A stretch of 20,231 nt of DNA from a bacterium (GTDB lineage Bacteria > Patescibacteriota > Microgenomatia > JAUYPR01). Both the position numbers and the translations under genes were made by a program. Below the pieces are notes generated by a model. That model worked only from the letters and a program-made list of their open reading frames with translations. It was not told the origin of the DNA and searched no databases. Shown here piece after piece: positions 1-6,281 of the stretch. The stretch's first letter is position 1. The number at the start of each line of letters is the position of its first letter. The stretch spans positions 1 through 20,231 of the forward strand of contig JAUYPR010000042.1 of the NCBI GenBank assembly GCA_030695785.1. The letters are read 5' to 3'.

Positions 1-977
1 GTGAAGATTATAGGGATGATAAAAGTAAGTCTGATATGAGGATTATTGCTGATCATATGAAGGCAGCAACATTTTTAATTCTTGATGGAGTGATTCCCTC
101 AAATAAAGCACATGGTTATGTCTTGAGAAGGCTCTTACGAAGGGCTTCTGTAAAATTTGCTTCCCTGAGAAATAATCCTGGGGAACATCTTCCTCCCGAT
201 TTAATCACAACTGTATTGAAGTTATATGACGGTATGTATACGATTCATAGAGAAAAACAAGAGAGTGGTGCGTATGCTCTTGTTGAGGAAGAAATTCGTA
301 AATTTCAAAAAACCATGCACGTAGGACTAAAAGTTTTGCAAAAGATGAATGTTGTAGATGGCCAAAAGGCGTTTGATCTTTATCAAACCTACGGTTTTCC
401 GCTAGAAGTCACGATTGAGCTTCTTCAACAAAGAGGTAAAAGCTTGGAAATTCAAGATTTCCAACGTGAATTTCGGAAACATCAAGAGCTTTCAAGAAAA
501 ACTTCAGCAGGGATGTTTAAAGGCGGACTTGCTAGCCATACTCCGACAACGACGAAATACCATACTGCAACACATCTCCTGCACCAAGCGCTCCGTGACG
601 CACTGGGGTCGCATGTCGTCCAGAAAGGCAGTAACATCACTGACGAGCGGCTGCGCTTTGATTTTCACCACGACAAGGCAATGACGGATGAAGAAGTCAG
701 GCGTGTTGAAGAAATCGTCAATCAAAAAATCAAAAAAGATCTACAGGTCACAAGCGAAAAGATGACGGTTGAGGAGGCAAAAAAAGCAGGGGCGATTGGT
801 CTTTTCCCGGAAAAGTATGACAAGCGAGTGACTGTCTACAGTATTGGGGATTACTCGAAGGAGATGTGCGGTGGGCCGCATGTTTCGCACACTGGCGAGA
901 TTGGGAGGGTCAAGATTATCAAAGAAGAACCTCTCGGCTCCAGCCTTCGCCGCATCCGCGCGGTGTTAACTCCATGA
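1..977 (+). CDS. alaS: Alanine--tRNA ligase, 3' part (5' end outside window), lacking the C-Ala domain
   Basis: The reading frame is open from base 3 and continues upstream of the window. The visible 324 residues begin at the end of the catalytic core and the tRNA-recognition region (IADHMKAATFLILDGVIPSN, then GYVLRRLLRRA) and continue through the editing domain. Both zinc/editing motifs are present: HTATH from base 561 and CGGPH from base 867, followed by GEIGRVKII. The protein stops about 25 residues after the second motif, so the C-Ala/DHHA1 region of ordinary ~875-residue bacterial AlaRS is absent, and no remnant of it follows in any frame. AlaRS charges tRNA-Ala and hydrolyses mischarged Ser/Gly-tRNA-Ala. 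The first ~540 bases are AT-rich (about 38% G+C by hand count) and the rest is about 51%, which suggests a mosaic origin. The stop overlaps the next start (ATGA). Confidence 0.95.
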   Translation, partial: EDYRDDKSKSDMRIIADHMKAATFLILDGVIPSNKAHGYVLRRLLRRASVKFASLRNNPGEHLPPDLITTVLKLYDGMYTIHREKQESGAYALVEEEIRKFQKTMHVGLKVLQKMNVVDGQKAFDLYQTYGFPLEVTIELLQQRGKSLEIQDFQREFRKHQELSRKTSAGMFKGGLASHTPTTTKYHTATHLLHQALRDALGSHVVQKGSNITDERLRFDFHHDKAMTDEEVRRVEEIVNQKIKKDLQVTSEKMTVEEAKKAGAIGLFPEKYDKRVTVYSIGDYSKEMCGGPHVSHTGEIGRVKIIKEEPLGSSLRRIRAVLTP

Positions 978-2014
978 ATATCATGAAGAAATTCCTGACA
1001 AAGTATGTGAGAAAAAAGGATCGCACCAGTTTTTTTATTCTCGTCTCTTCCTTCCTTTGTTTTGTGATTGGTTTTGTTCTTGGGAATTGGATGTGGGATC
1101 AAACATTGCCCCGACCATCTCCAGGCCCAGTGCCAACGGTGATTCCAACCGAGACTCCGACTCCATCAGACAACCCTTCTCCATCTCCAACAGTGAGGCC
1201 AAGTCCGTCTCCAACACCAACGCCAACGCTGCCCCCTGTTTCAAACCGACCGTACACTATTAATGTTTGGCTGCTTGTCTATCGGCCGCAAGGAGATTAT
1301 GTCAACGAAACCGGCGATTCGATTGCATTCACAAAAAACACATTATTGCCGGCGATGAACAATGCGAGTAAATACAAAGGGTACGAGAACCCACAGGCAC
1401 AATCATCTTTGCGCTATATTCTTGCGGATGAAAATGTTCATGTTGAATATAATCCACCTCCGCATCGGGCGAATGGGCAATATGACTATGAAGGGCTCTT
1501 TCAGAAATACGATCTTTGTGCATATGCAACCCAGCATGACATCAAAACAGTTATTCTTTGGGCAGATGGGCTGGGTGAATATGGCGGCGGCATGTGGGAG
1601 GCAGCGATTACTGGGAGTAAAGGTATTCCGACCAATGGAGAAATATTGTCCACATGTCCAGGAAAGACAATCGTTGTGTATGGATTAAATTACACGCGCG
1701 GGTTAGCTGAGGCAATGGAGTCGTATGGGCATCATCTCGAACGGGCATTTCAGTTTTACCGTCCGGTGTATACGTCTTGGGCTGACCAAGATTCATGTGG
1801 GAATGTCCACAACCCGCCAAATTTCCGTTTTGAATATGATCGAGAAAACACAGCATCATTCTCCTCAGATTGCCGAACATGGAGGTCGGACGGGACTGGA
1901 GTAAAAGAAACGCTCAGTTGTGCGACGTGGGGGTGTTCAGCCGTGACATGGATTCCTTGGTGGATGCAGAATGCTTCAGCGGATTGGTGGAAAATTATTG
2001 GGAGTCCCGACTAG
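974..2014 (+). CDS. Membrane-anchored protein with Pro/Ser/Thr stalk and cysteine-rich ectodomain, function unknown
   Basis: I do not recognise this 346-residue protein. The start chosen is the ATG overlapping the alaS stop (ATGA at 974-977), which suggests translational coupling; an in-frame ATG at 983 is an alternative, and neither has a strong Shine-Dalgarno. Residues 1-18 are basic, 19-37 form one hydrophobic span, and 46-90 are a low-complexity PSPT-type stalk. Residues 91-346 are a globular, Trp/Tyr-rich domain with six cysteines (182, 228, 275, 300, 316, 321), enough for three disulfides. Landmarks are WADGLGEYGGGMWEA (196-210) and MESYGHHLE (248-256), whose His/Glu residues could bind a metal; that is inference. 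The layout predicts a single-pass protein with its C-terminal domain outside the cell. The link to alaS looks positional rather than functional. Confidence 0.85.
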   Translation: MNIMKKFLTKYVRKKDRTSFFILVSSFLCFVIGFVLGNWMWDQTLPRPSPGPVPTVIPTETPTPSDNPSPSPTVRPSPSPTPTPTLPPVSNRPYTINVWLLVYRPQGDYVNETGDSIAFTKNTLLPAMNNASKYKGYENPQAQSSLRYILADENVHVEYNPPPHRANGQYDYEGLFQKYDLCAYATQHDIKTVILWADGLGEYGGGMWEAAITGSKGIPTNGEILSTCPGKTIVVYGLNYTRGLAEAMESYGHHLERAFQFYRPVYTSWADQDSCGNVHNPPNFRFEYDRENTASFSSDCRTWRSDGTGVKETLSCATWGCSAVTWIPWWMQNASADWWKIIGSPD

Positions 2015-2068
2015 GGCGCATCCAAACAGAGCACATCCACTTTGCCTTCAAAAATCGTAAATAAGCTC

Positions 2069-2146
2069 ATGGTTAAAGTAGCGCAAGAATTACAATTTAA
2101 AGTTCTCATAGAACAGGATGAAAATTGTACTCTAAGTCTTATTTAG
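2069..2146 (+). pseudogene. Possible HicB-like antitoxin remnant
   Basis: A 25-codon frame starting at an ATG encodes a peptide containing FKVLIEQDENC, which resembles the opening beta-strand of HicB-type antitoxins (pattern F-x-V-x-I-E-Q-D-E-D/N-G). It ends at TAG after a few more residues, so the rest of a HicB fold is missing. It lies in an AT-rich stretch between two genes. The match is short and could be chance; no hicA partner is visible. Confidence 0.25.
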
Positions 2147-2205
2147 ATTCAAATAAGAGTAGCTAGAGGATTTTGTGAAAATTATTATCGTAATAAATCA
2201 TCTTC

Positions 2206-2760
2206 TCATTCACTAACCAAATACTGATAAGCTTTTTCGAGTTGTTCTCTATGGTTTTTGGCTAAATCAAAGTAAGTAATATTGTATAAACGGCACTCTT
2301 TTTCCAGAAAACTGCTCATATCCATAACCCATTTACATAGGTCACTTAATTGTTGGGGGCTTAGTTTTTTTATCCACCAATCGTTTTTACTTGGATTATT
2401 TAACAGTATTTCTGGTTGTAAGTTTGATGTGCCTAAAAAACAAGCTCGTACACGAAAATCTTCTTGCAAAGCTGAAATATGTTCCGGAAGAAAACTGTCC
2501 CCCTCTATAACATACTTTTCTACAACTGGTTGATTGTACTTAACAAACTGGTATAAGAATGGGTAGAAATTTATAGCCTTATTTCTAAATTCATGTTCAT
2601 TAAGTTCTGTATAAACTTTTACTCCAAGTTGAGGTGCTGCATACATAAACATACGGATAATCCAATCAGTATCAACGTACGCAATTCTCTTTCTTTCTAG
2701 AATAAGCTCAGCTAGGGTGCTTTTTCCAACTCGTGGAACACCACCAATAAGATATAACAT
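2206..2760 (-). CDS. P-loop (d)NMP-kinase-like protein, substrate unknown
   Basis: A 184-residue protein opens directly with a beta-strand and a Walker A motif, GVPRVGKS (residues 7-14). A second strand ends in VDTD (29-32) and a third carries YVIEGD (83-88), as in small-molecule kinases of the shikimate-kinase/2-phosphoglycerate-kinase-like P-loop group. I infer ATP-dependent phosphorylation of a small molecule; the substrate cannot be read from sequence, and a zeta-toxin-like or AAA label would also be possible. The gene is strongly AT-rich (30-35% G+C in sampled lines, against ~50% around it) and lies opposite to all near neighbours, so horizontal acquisition is likely. An extended -10 box ends only 6 bases before the ATG, pointing to a leaderless mRNA. 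Confidence 0.8.
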   Translation of the reverse strand: MLYLIGGVPRVGKSTLAELILERKRIAYVDTDWIIRMFMYAAPQLGVKVYTELNEHEFRNKAINFYPFLYQFVKYNQPVVEKYVIEGDSFLPEHISALQEDFRVRACFLGTSNLQPEILLNNPSKNDWWIKKLSPQQLSDLCKWVMDMSSFLEKECRLYNITYFDLAKNHREQLEKAYQYLVSE

Positions 2761-2766
2761 AAGAGA

Positions 2767-2775
2767 ATTATAGCA
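2767..2775 (-). promoter_or_regulatory. Extended -10 promoter, apparently leaderless
   Basis: Read on the minus strand the sequence is TGCTATAAT, a perfect extended -10. It is followed by six bases and then the kinase ATG at 2760. A start site seven bases beyond the hexamer falls on the A of the ATG. No good -35 box is seen at 16-18 bases. Confidence 0.6.
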
Positions 2776-2802
2776 AGGAGTTTATAACCCTATTTCCTCC
2801 CC

Positions 2803-2831
2803 TTGCCTTCCCTTTACGTTCCTGATACTAT
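2803..2831 (+). promoter_or_regulatory. Sigma-70-type promoter of the envelope operon
   Basis: TTGCCT at 2803-2808, a 17-base spacer, then TACTAT at 2826-2831 preceded by TGA (extended -10). The predicted start is near 2838, about 29 bases before the ATG at 2867. It diverges from the kinase promoter at 2767-2775. Confidence 0.6.
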
Positions 2832-2866
2832 AGAGCAAGCTCGACGGTGTATCGGGAAATTTGCCC

Positions 2867-4993
2867 ATGAACTTGCCCGCACTATTTTCTGGATTCAAGA
2901 AAGAGCCTGAAGCCTCCCAGTCTGCTCGGCTCATCCTCATTTTTCTTCCGCATCATGTTCTTGCCGCTGTTTGGTCAGAAACTCCTGGAGGAAAACCCGA
3001 GGTGCATGGAATGGGCAAAAAGCCGTTTGAATCCCTCGATATACTCACCGAAGCCGCTGGCGGTGCGATTGATGCGGCAGTGGAAGCTTCGGGCCGCGAC
3101 GTGGAAGAAGTGGTGTTTGGCGTGTTGGACGCGTGGGTCGAGGATGGAGATTTGGATACGACGTATGCCAACCGGCTGCGCGAACTTTCACGCGAGTTGG
3201 AACTCAAGCCCATTGCCTTTGTGCCTTTGGTGCAAGCCCTGGCGCATCTTTTGAAAATCCGCGAAAGTGTGCCGCCAACCGCTATTTTGGTTGGCGTTGA
3301 TACCCAAGATGTCCACGTTGGGATTGTTCAAACAGGCCGGATAGTCGGGACGGCGTCTGAACAGGTGCATGAGCACGTTGGACAGGCGGTTGAAAACGCC
3401 ATCCGCGCCATTGGGTGCCGGGACCATCTTCCGTCGCGTCTCTTGCTCTTCGGCGGTGAACATGTGCATGAGATTCAAGAAGACCTATTGGCGTATCCAT
3501 GGCTGCAGCGGCTACCGGCATTTTTGCATTTTCCAAAGCTGACTCTCCTTTCCGACCGCGATTTGGTGGACGCGCTGGTTGCGGCCGCAGGCGGAGAAAC
3601 ACCACAGGCTTCACGTATGGAAGAAACACAAGAAAAAACCTCGCCATTTGGATTTGTGCGCGGGAAAGATATTGCATCAGAACCCGAACACGCACTGCCT
3701 GAGGAGCATATCGTCCATACCCCTGCTCCACGCTGGTCGCCTTTGCCAAACATCCACCGGCCATCCATCCCCAGCTTCGTTCCAGCGATGTTCCGTCGGG
3801 CATCAGCGAATCTTTCTGGGTTGCGGTTTTCCACCATGTCATTCGTGTTTGCAGGCATTGCCGTCTGCGTGATTGGGTTCCTGACCAGCCTTTTTTTACT
3901 GTTGTGGTTTTTACCCCGCGCAACCGTGACCTTTGTTTTGAAAACCGAGCGGTTGGAACGCGAAGCCAAGATGAAGGTTGATCCAGATGTGACTGAAGTC
4001 CAAACAGACACCCAAACCATTCCCGGAGAGAGGCGTGTTGTGCAAGAAAAAGAACGCGGTTCGGTGAAAACGACTGGAAAGACGACGGTTGGTGAAAAGG
4101 CAACAGGGGCAATAGCGCTGTTTAATAAATCGCCGGTCGTGCGTCGGTTGTCTGGTGGAACAGAGCTGACGGCACAGGGGAGCGGTTTGAGCTTTGTGTT
4201 GAAAGACGATGTGACGATTGCTTCGCAAAGCTCCACAGTCGATAGTCAGGAACGAACGATTAGTACTCCTGGAAGTGTGGATGTAACGATCGAGGCTCTG
4301 AACATTGGAGTCGAAGGTAATCTTGCTGTATCCACGGAATTTTCTGTTGCCGGGTTTTCGCTAGATGTGTTGAAAGCAAAAGCAAAAGGTGCGTTGACTG
4401 GGGGTGCGTCGCATGAGGTTGCGAGTGTGACTCTCGAAGATCAAGAAAAACTGCGTGGAACTATTCTTGCCTCCATCATCCGCCGCGCCCAAGAAAAACT
4501 GCGTGCGGATCTTCCCGCAGACGCAGTATTTGTCGATAAGGCGGTGCAGACGACCATTTTATCTATGACGAATGACTTCGATGTGGGGGAAGAAGCCGGT
4601 GAGTTAGGCGGATTGGCAGATGTTGAAGTTGCGGCAGTGGTGTATCGAAAAAGCGATTTGGACACCTTGCTTGCGCGATCAGTGCAGGACGCTGTTCCCG
4701 CGGGATTTGAACTCGTTCCTGAGGAAACACAGACACAGATTGATGTTGAGACGGTGGAGAATAATGGGAGCATGATTCTCCGTGTCTTTTTCGAAACCCA
4801 CCTTTTGCCCCATATTGACAAAAAAGCCGTGGTGGATCGCATTGCAGGGAAACGTTCGAGGGATGCGCTCGACGTCCTCAAACGCGAGCCAAACGTTTTG
4901 GATGTATCCATTGATTTGTGGCCGAAGTTTCCCGATTGGATTGCCACCCTGCCGCGGCGTGAAGACCGGATTACCATTGAGCGCAAACGATGA
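2867..4993 (+). CDS. Membrane-anchored baseplate-J-like protein with actin-like N-terminal region
   Basis: The ATG at 2867 is preferred over the in-frame TTG two codons upstream, giving 708 residues. Numbering here counts from that TTG. Residues ~20-240 are cytoplasmic. Around 141-165 (AILVGVDTQDVHVGIVQTGR) and 194-200 (LLLFGGE) they look like the phosphate strands of an actin/Hsp70-like (ASKHA, PilM-type) fold, which is inference. A charged, Pro-rich linker (~245-320) leads to one membrane span (~325-352). The outer half carries a repeat region (380-415) and a beta-rich domain at ~415-500 with ALFNKSP, SGGTELTA, GLSFVLKDD, STPGSVDV and GVEGNL, the pattern of the baseplate J/gp47-like family. 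Such tethered proteins are common in Patescibacteria. The gene leads a cluster with sortase, ruvX and mltG, so a cell-surface assembly role is plausible. Its stop overlaps a minicistron start. Confidence 0.8.
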   Translation: MNLPALFSGFKKEPEASQSARLILIFLPHHVLAAVWSETPGGKPEVHGMGKKPFESLDILTEAAGGAIDAAVEASGRDVEEVVFGVLDAWVEDGDLDTTYANRLRELSRELELKPIAFVPLVQALAHLLKIRESVPPTAILVGVDTQDVHVGIVQTGRIVGTASEQVHEHVGQAVENAIRAIGCRDHLPSRLLLFGGEHVHEIQEDLLAYPWLQRLPAFLHFPKLTLLSDRDLVDALVAAAGGETPQASRMEETQEKTSPFGFVRGKDIASEPEHALPEEHIVHTPAPRWSPLPNIHRPSIPSFVPAMFRRASANLSGLRFSTMSFVFAGIAVCVIGFLTSLFLLLWFLPRATVTFVLKTERLEREAKMKVDPDVTEVQTDTQTIPGERRVVQEKERGSVKTTGKTTVGEKATGAIALFNKSPVVRRLSGGTELTAQGSGLSFVLKDDVTIASQSSTVDSQERTISTPGSVDVTIEALNIGVEGNLAVSTEFSVAGFSLDVLKAKAKGALTGGASHEVASVTLEDQEKLRGTILASIIRRAQEKLRADLPADAVFVDKAVQTTILSMTNDFDVGEEAGELGGLADVEVAAVVYRKSDLDTLLARSVQDAVPAGFELVPEETQTQIDVETVENNGSMILRVFFETHLLPHIDKKAVVDRIAGKRSRDALDVLKREPNVLDVSIDLWPKFPDWIATLPRREDRITIERKR

Positions 4994-5013
4994 GCGCAAA
5001 CAATACACCATGA
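4990..5013 (+). CDS. Seven-codon minicistron bridging two genes
   Basis: An ATG overlaps the stop of the baseplate-J-like gene (ATGA at 4990-4993). It encodes MSANNTP, then stops at a TGA that overlaps the sortase ATG (ATGA at 5010-5013). It has no independent support beyond this geometry. Its likely role, if any, is passing terminating ribosomes to the sortase start, which lacks a clear Shine-Dalgarno. Confidence 0.35.
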   Translation: MSANNTP

Positions 5014-5774
5014 CCCGAACATTATTCGCGTATGCCTATCAAAAAGACCTTCCGCTTCCCAAAACAAAGTGGAGGCCAATCGCATTTTTCTCACTCTTGT
5101 CGGTTTTGATGGGCATGTTTCTTTTGGGCTATGTCGGCTGGTCAACGGTTGGAAGTTATGCCCTTCTTCTGACTGCTTTTCCAAGCAGCCGGTATATGCG
5201 TCCGGTCACCGGGGATGTTTTAGGTGTGTCTACGACCGGGTCGACACTCGTCAATGTGCGTGTGGTTCGAACCTCCGATGGTTTTCCGGCGTTTGTCACT
5301 GATGCGCATACTGCAGTTTTAGCGCCACCGACCTTCACGTTGGATGTGCCGTCGCTTGGCCTTAAAGACGCAGTGGTTGGAACGAACAGCCAGGAGTTTG
5401 AAAAAAACCTCGGCCACTTTCCCGGCACCGGACTTCCTGGAGAAAGGGGAAATGTGTTTATTTCTGGCCATTCGGTCCTGCCGCAGTTTTTTAATCCCAA
5501 AGACTACAAAACCATCTTCTCCACCCTCCCATCCATCAAGCTGGGAGAGGAGATTTCGCTCACCATGAATGGCCTTCGGTATACATACACGGTTGTCAAA
5601 AAAATTGTGGTTGATCCGAACGATATATCGGTATTGCTCCCGCCGGATCCGACGGGAAGGTTTGTTTCGCTGATGACGTGTGTGCCGCCCGGGTTGAATT
5701 TGAAGCGGCTCGTGGTGATTGGACGGTTGACGGAGGAAATTCCGGAGAGTGACGATGGTATACCTGGGGCTTGA
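5010..5774 (+). CDS. Sortase family transpeptidase
   Basis: The ATG at 5010 gives 254 residues: a cytoplasmic N-terminus, one hydrophobic span (~23-45) and an outer sortase domain. The catalytic triad is visible as His154 in ISGHSV, Cys224 in LMTCVPPG and Arg233 in LKRLVVIGRL. The TC-PPG-N-KRLVV arrangement is typical of the class D/E/F group rather than class A. Sortases cleave a C-terminal sorting signal and join the substrate to the envelope or to pilin subunits. No LPXTG-like substrate is encoded in the window, so the target is unknown. The gene lies 16 bases after the baseplate-J-like gene, joined by the minicistron, and overlaps ruvX by 20 bases. A longer upstream start would lie inside the previous gene and is rejected. 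Confidence 0.92.
   Translation: MTRTLFAYAYQKDLPLPKTKWRPIAFFSLLSVLMGMFLLGYVGWSTVGSYALLLTAFPSSRYMRPVTGDVLGVSTTGSTLVNVRVVRTSDGFPAFVTDAHTAVLAPPTFTLDVPSLGLKDAVVGTNSQEFEKNLGHFPGTGLPGERGNVFISGHSVLPQFFNPKDYKTIFSTLPSIKLGEEISLTMNGLRYTYTVVKKIVVDPNDISVLLPPDPTGRFVSLMTCVPPGLNLKRLVVIGRLTEEIPESDDGIPGA
5744..5747 (+). promoter_or_regulatory. Shine-Dalgarno of ruvX
   Basis: GGAG lies seven bases upstream of the ATG at 5755, inside the end of the sortase gene. It favours that ATG over the GTG two codons earlier. Confidence 0.6.
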
Positions 5775-6147
5775 TTATGGTCGGCGCAAGATTGGGCTGG
5801 CGTTGTCAGAAGGCAAACTCGCATCTCCCCTCACCACGTGGTCAGTGGCGAGCGATGACGATCTTTTGTTGCGTCTGAAAGGGCTGGTTGAGGCAGACAA
5901 GGTAGATACTATTATAATAGGGCTTCCCGCGGGGCCGTTAGAACGTGCGGTGAAACACATCGCTGAAAGGATAAAGCGCGTGTTGTCTATCCGTGTGATT
6001 CTTTGGGATGAGACATTGACGACGAAAAACGCAGCGCGTCTATTGATCGAATCTGGAGCATCGCAGAAACGGCGGCATACCCGCGAAGATGCCGTCGCCG
6101 CAGGCTTGATCCTCCAATCGTATTTGGATACCGCAAGAGCGTCATGA
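5755..6147 (+). CDS. ruvX: YqgF/RuvX family putative pre-16S rRNA nuclease
   Basis: At 130 residues this has the usual YqgF length and all family blocks: LGLDYGRRKIGLA at the N-terminus, IIIGLPAG, WDETLTT and DAVAAGLILQSYL near the end. The acidic residues of the RNase-H-like active site (Asp in LDYG, Glu in DETLT, Asp in EDAVAAG) are present. Members are implicated in 5'-end maturation of 16S rRNA and are historically annotated as Holliday junction resolvases. The gene overlaps the sortase gene by 20 bases, so it is co-transcribed with it. Pairing of ruvX with mltG is frequent in bacteria. Confidence 0.95.
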   Translation: MVYLGLDYGRRKIGLALSEGKLASPLTTWSVASDDDLLLRLKGLVEADKVDTIIIGLPAGPLERAVKHIAERIKRVLSIRVILWDETLTTKNAARLLIESGASQKRRHTREDAVAAGLILQSYLDTARAS

Positions 6148-6152
6148 GTCTA

Positions 6153-6168
6153 CCGTCTGCATAGACGG
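6153..6168 (+). repeat. Short hairpin after ruvX
   Basis: CCGTCT and AGACGG form a 6-base-pair stem with a GCAT loop just after the ruvX stop. There is no T-tract after it, so it is at best a weak or Rho-type 3' end, or part of the mltG control region. Confidence 0.35.
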
Positions 6169-6179
6169 GATTCATGTTA

Positions 6180-6224
6180 TATCCAAAATACTTCAATTTG
6201 CACTGTAAATAACTATTTTGGATA
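6180..6224. repeat. Perfect 11-base inverted repeat upstream of mltG
   Basis: TATCCAAAATA (6180-6190) and TATTTTGGATA (6214-6224) are exact reverse complements separated by 23 bases. They lie just upstream of the mltG -35 box, as two half-sites of an operator might; an RNA hairpin is the alternative. Confidence 0.5.
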
Positions 6225-6231
6225 CATAATT

Positions 6232-6262
6232 ATTGAACGAGAGTTGCAAACTCGAGTTCAAT
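6232..6262. repeat. 31-base imperfect palindrome over the mltG -35 box
   Basis: Outer arms ATTGAAC (6232-6238) and GTTCAAT (6256-6262) and inner arms GAGTT (6241-6245) and AACTC (6249-6253) are complementary. GA/GA on both sides interrupts the stem, and the loop is GCA. The predicted -35 box lies at the centre, so it reads as an operator overlapping the promoter. Confidence 0.5.
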
Positions 6263-6273
6263 GAGTATACAAT
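6244..6273 (+). promoter_or_regulatory. Promoter of mltG, apparently leaderless
   Basis: TTGCAA at 6244-6249, an 18-base spacer, then TACAAT at 6268-6273. The predicted start is near 6280, two bases before the ATG at 6282. The same -35 hexamer serves the tuf promoter. Confidence 0.55.
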
Positions 6274-6281
6274 CGTCAAAC

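Noticed and set aside
2137..2158. AT-rich hairpin (TCTTATTT/AAATAAGA) as a terminator
   Set aside because: The stem has almost no G-C pairs and no T-tract follows; such inverted repeats arise readily in AT-rich DNA.
3282..4236. Long minus-strand open frames (276 and 253 codons) opposite the baseplate-J-like gene
   Set aside because: They lie antisense to a gene with clear domains, their translations resemble nothing, and no promoter or ribosome site supports them.
6261..6281. ATG at 6261 as the mltG start
   Set aside because: It lies upstream of the predicted transcription start and inside the palindrome, with no Shine-Dalgarno; the membrane anchor begins cleanly at 6282.
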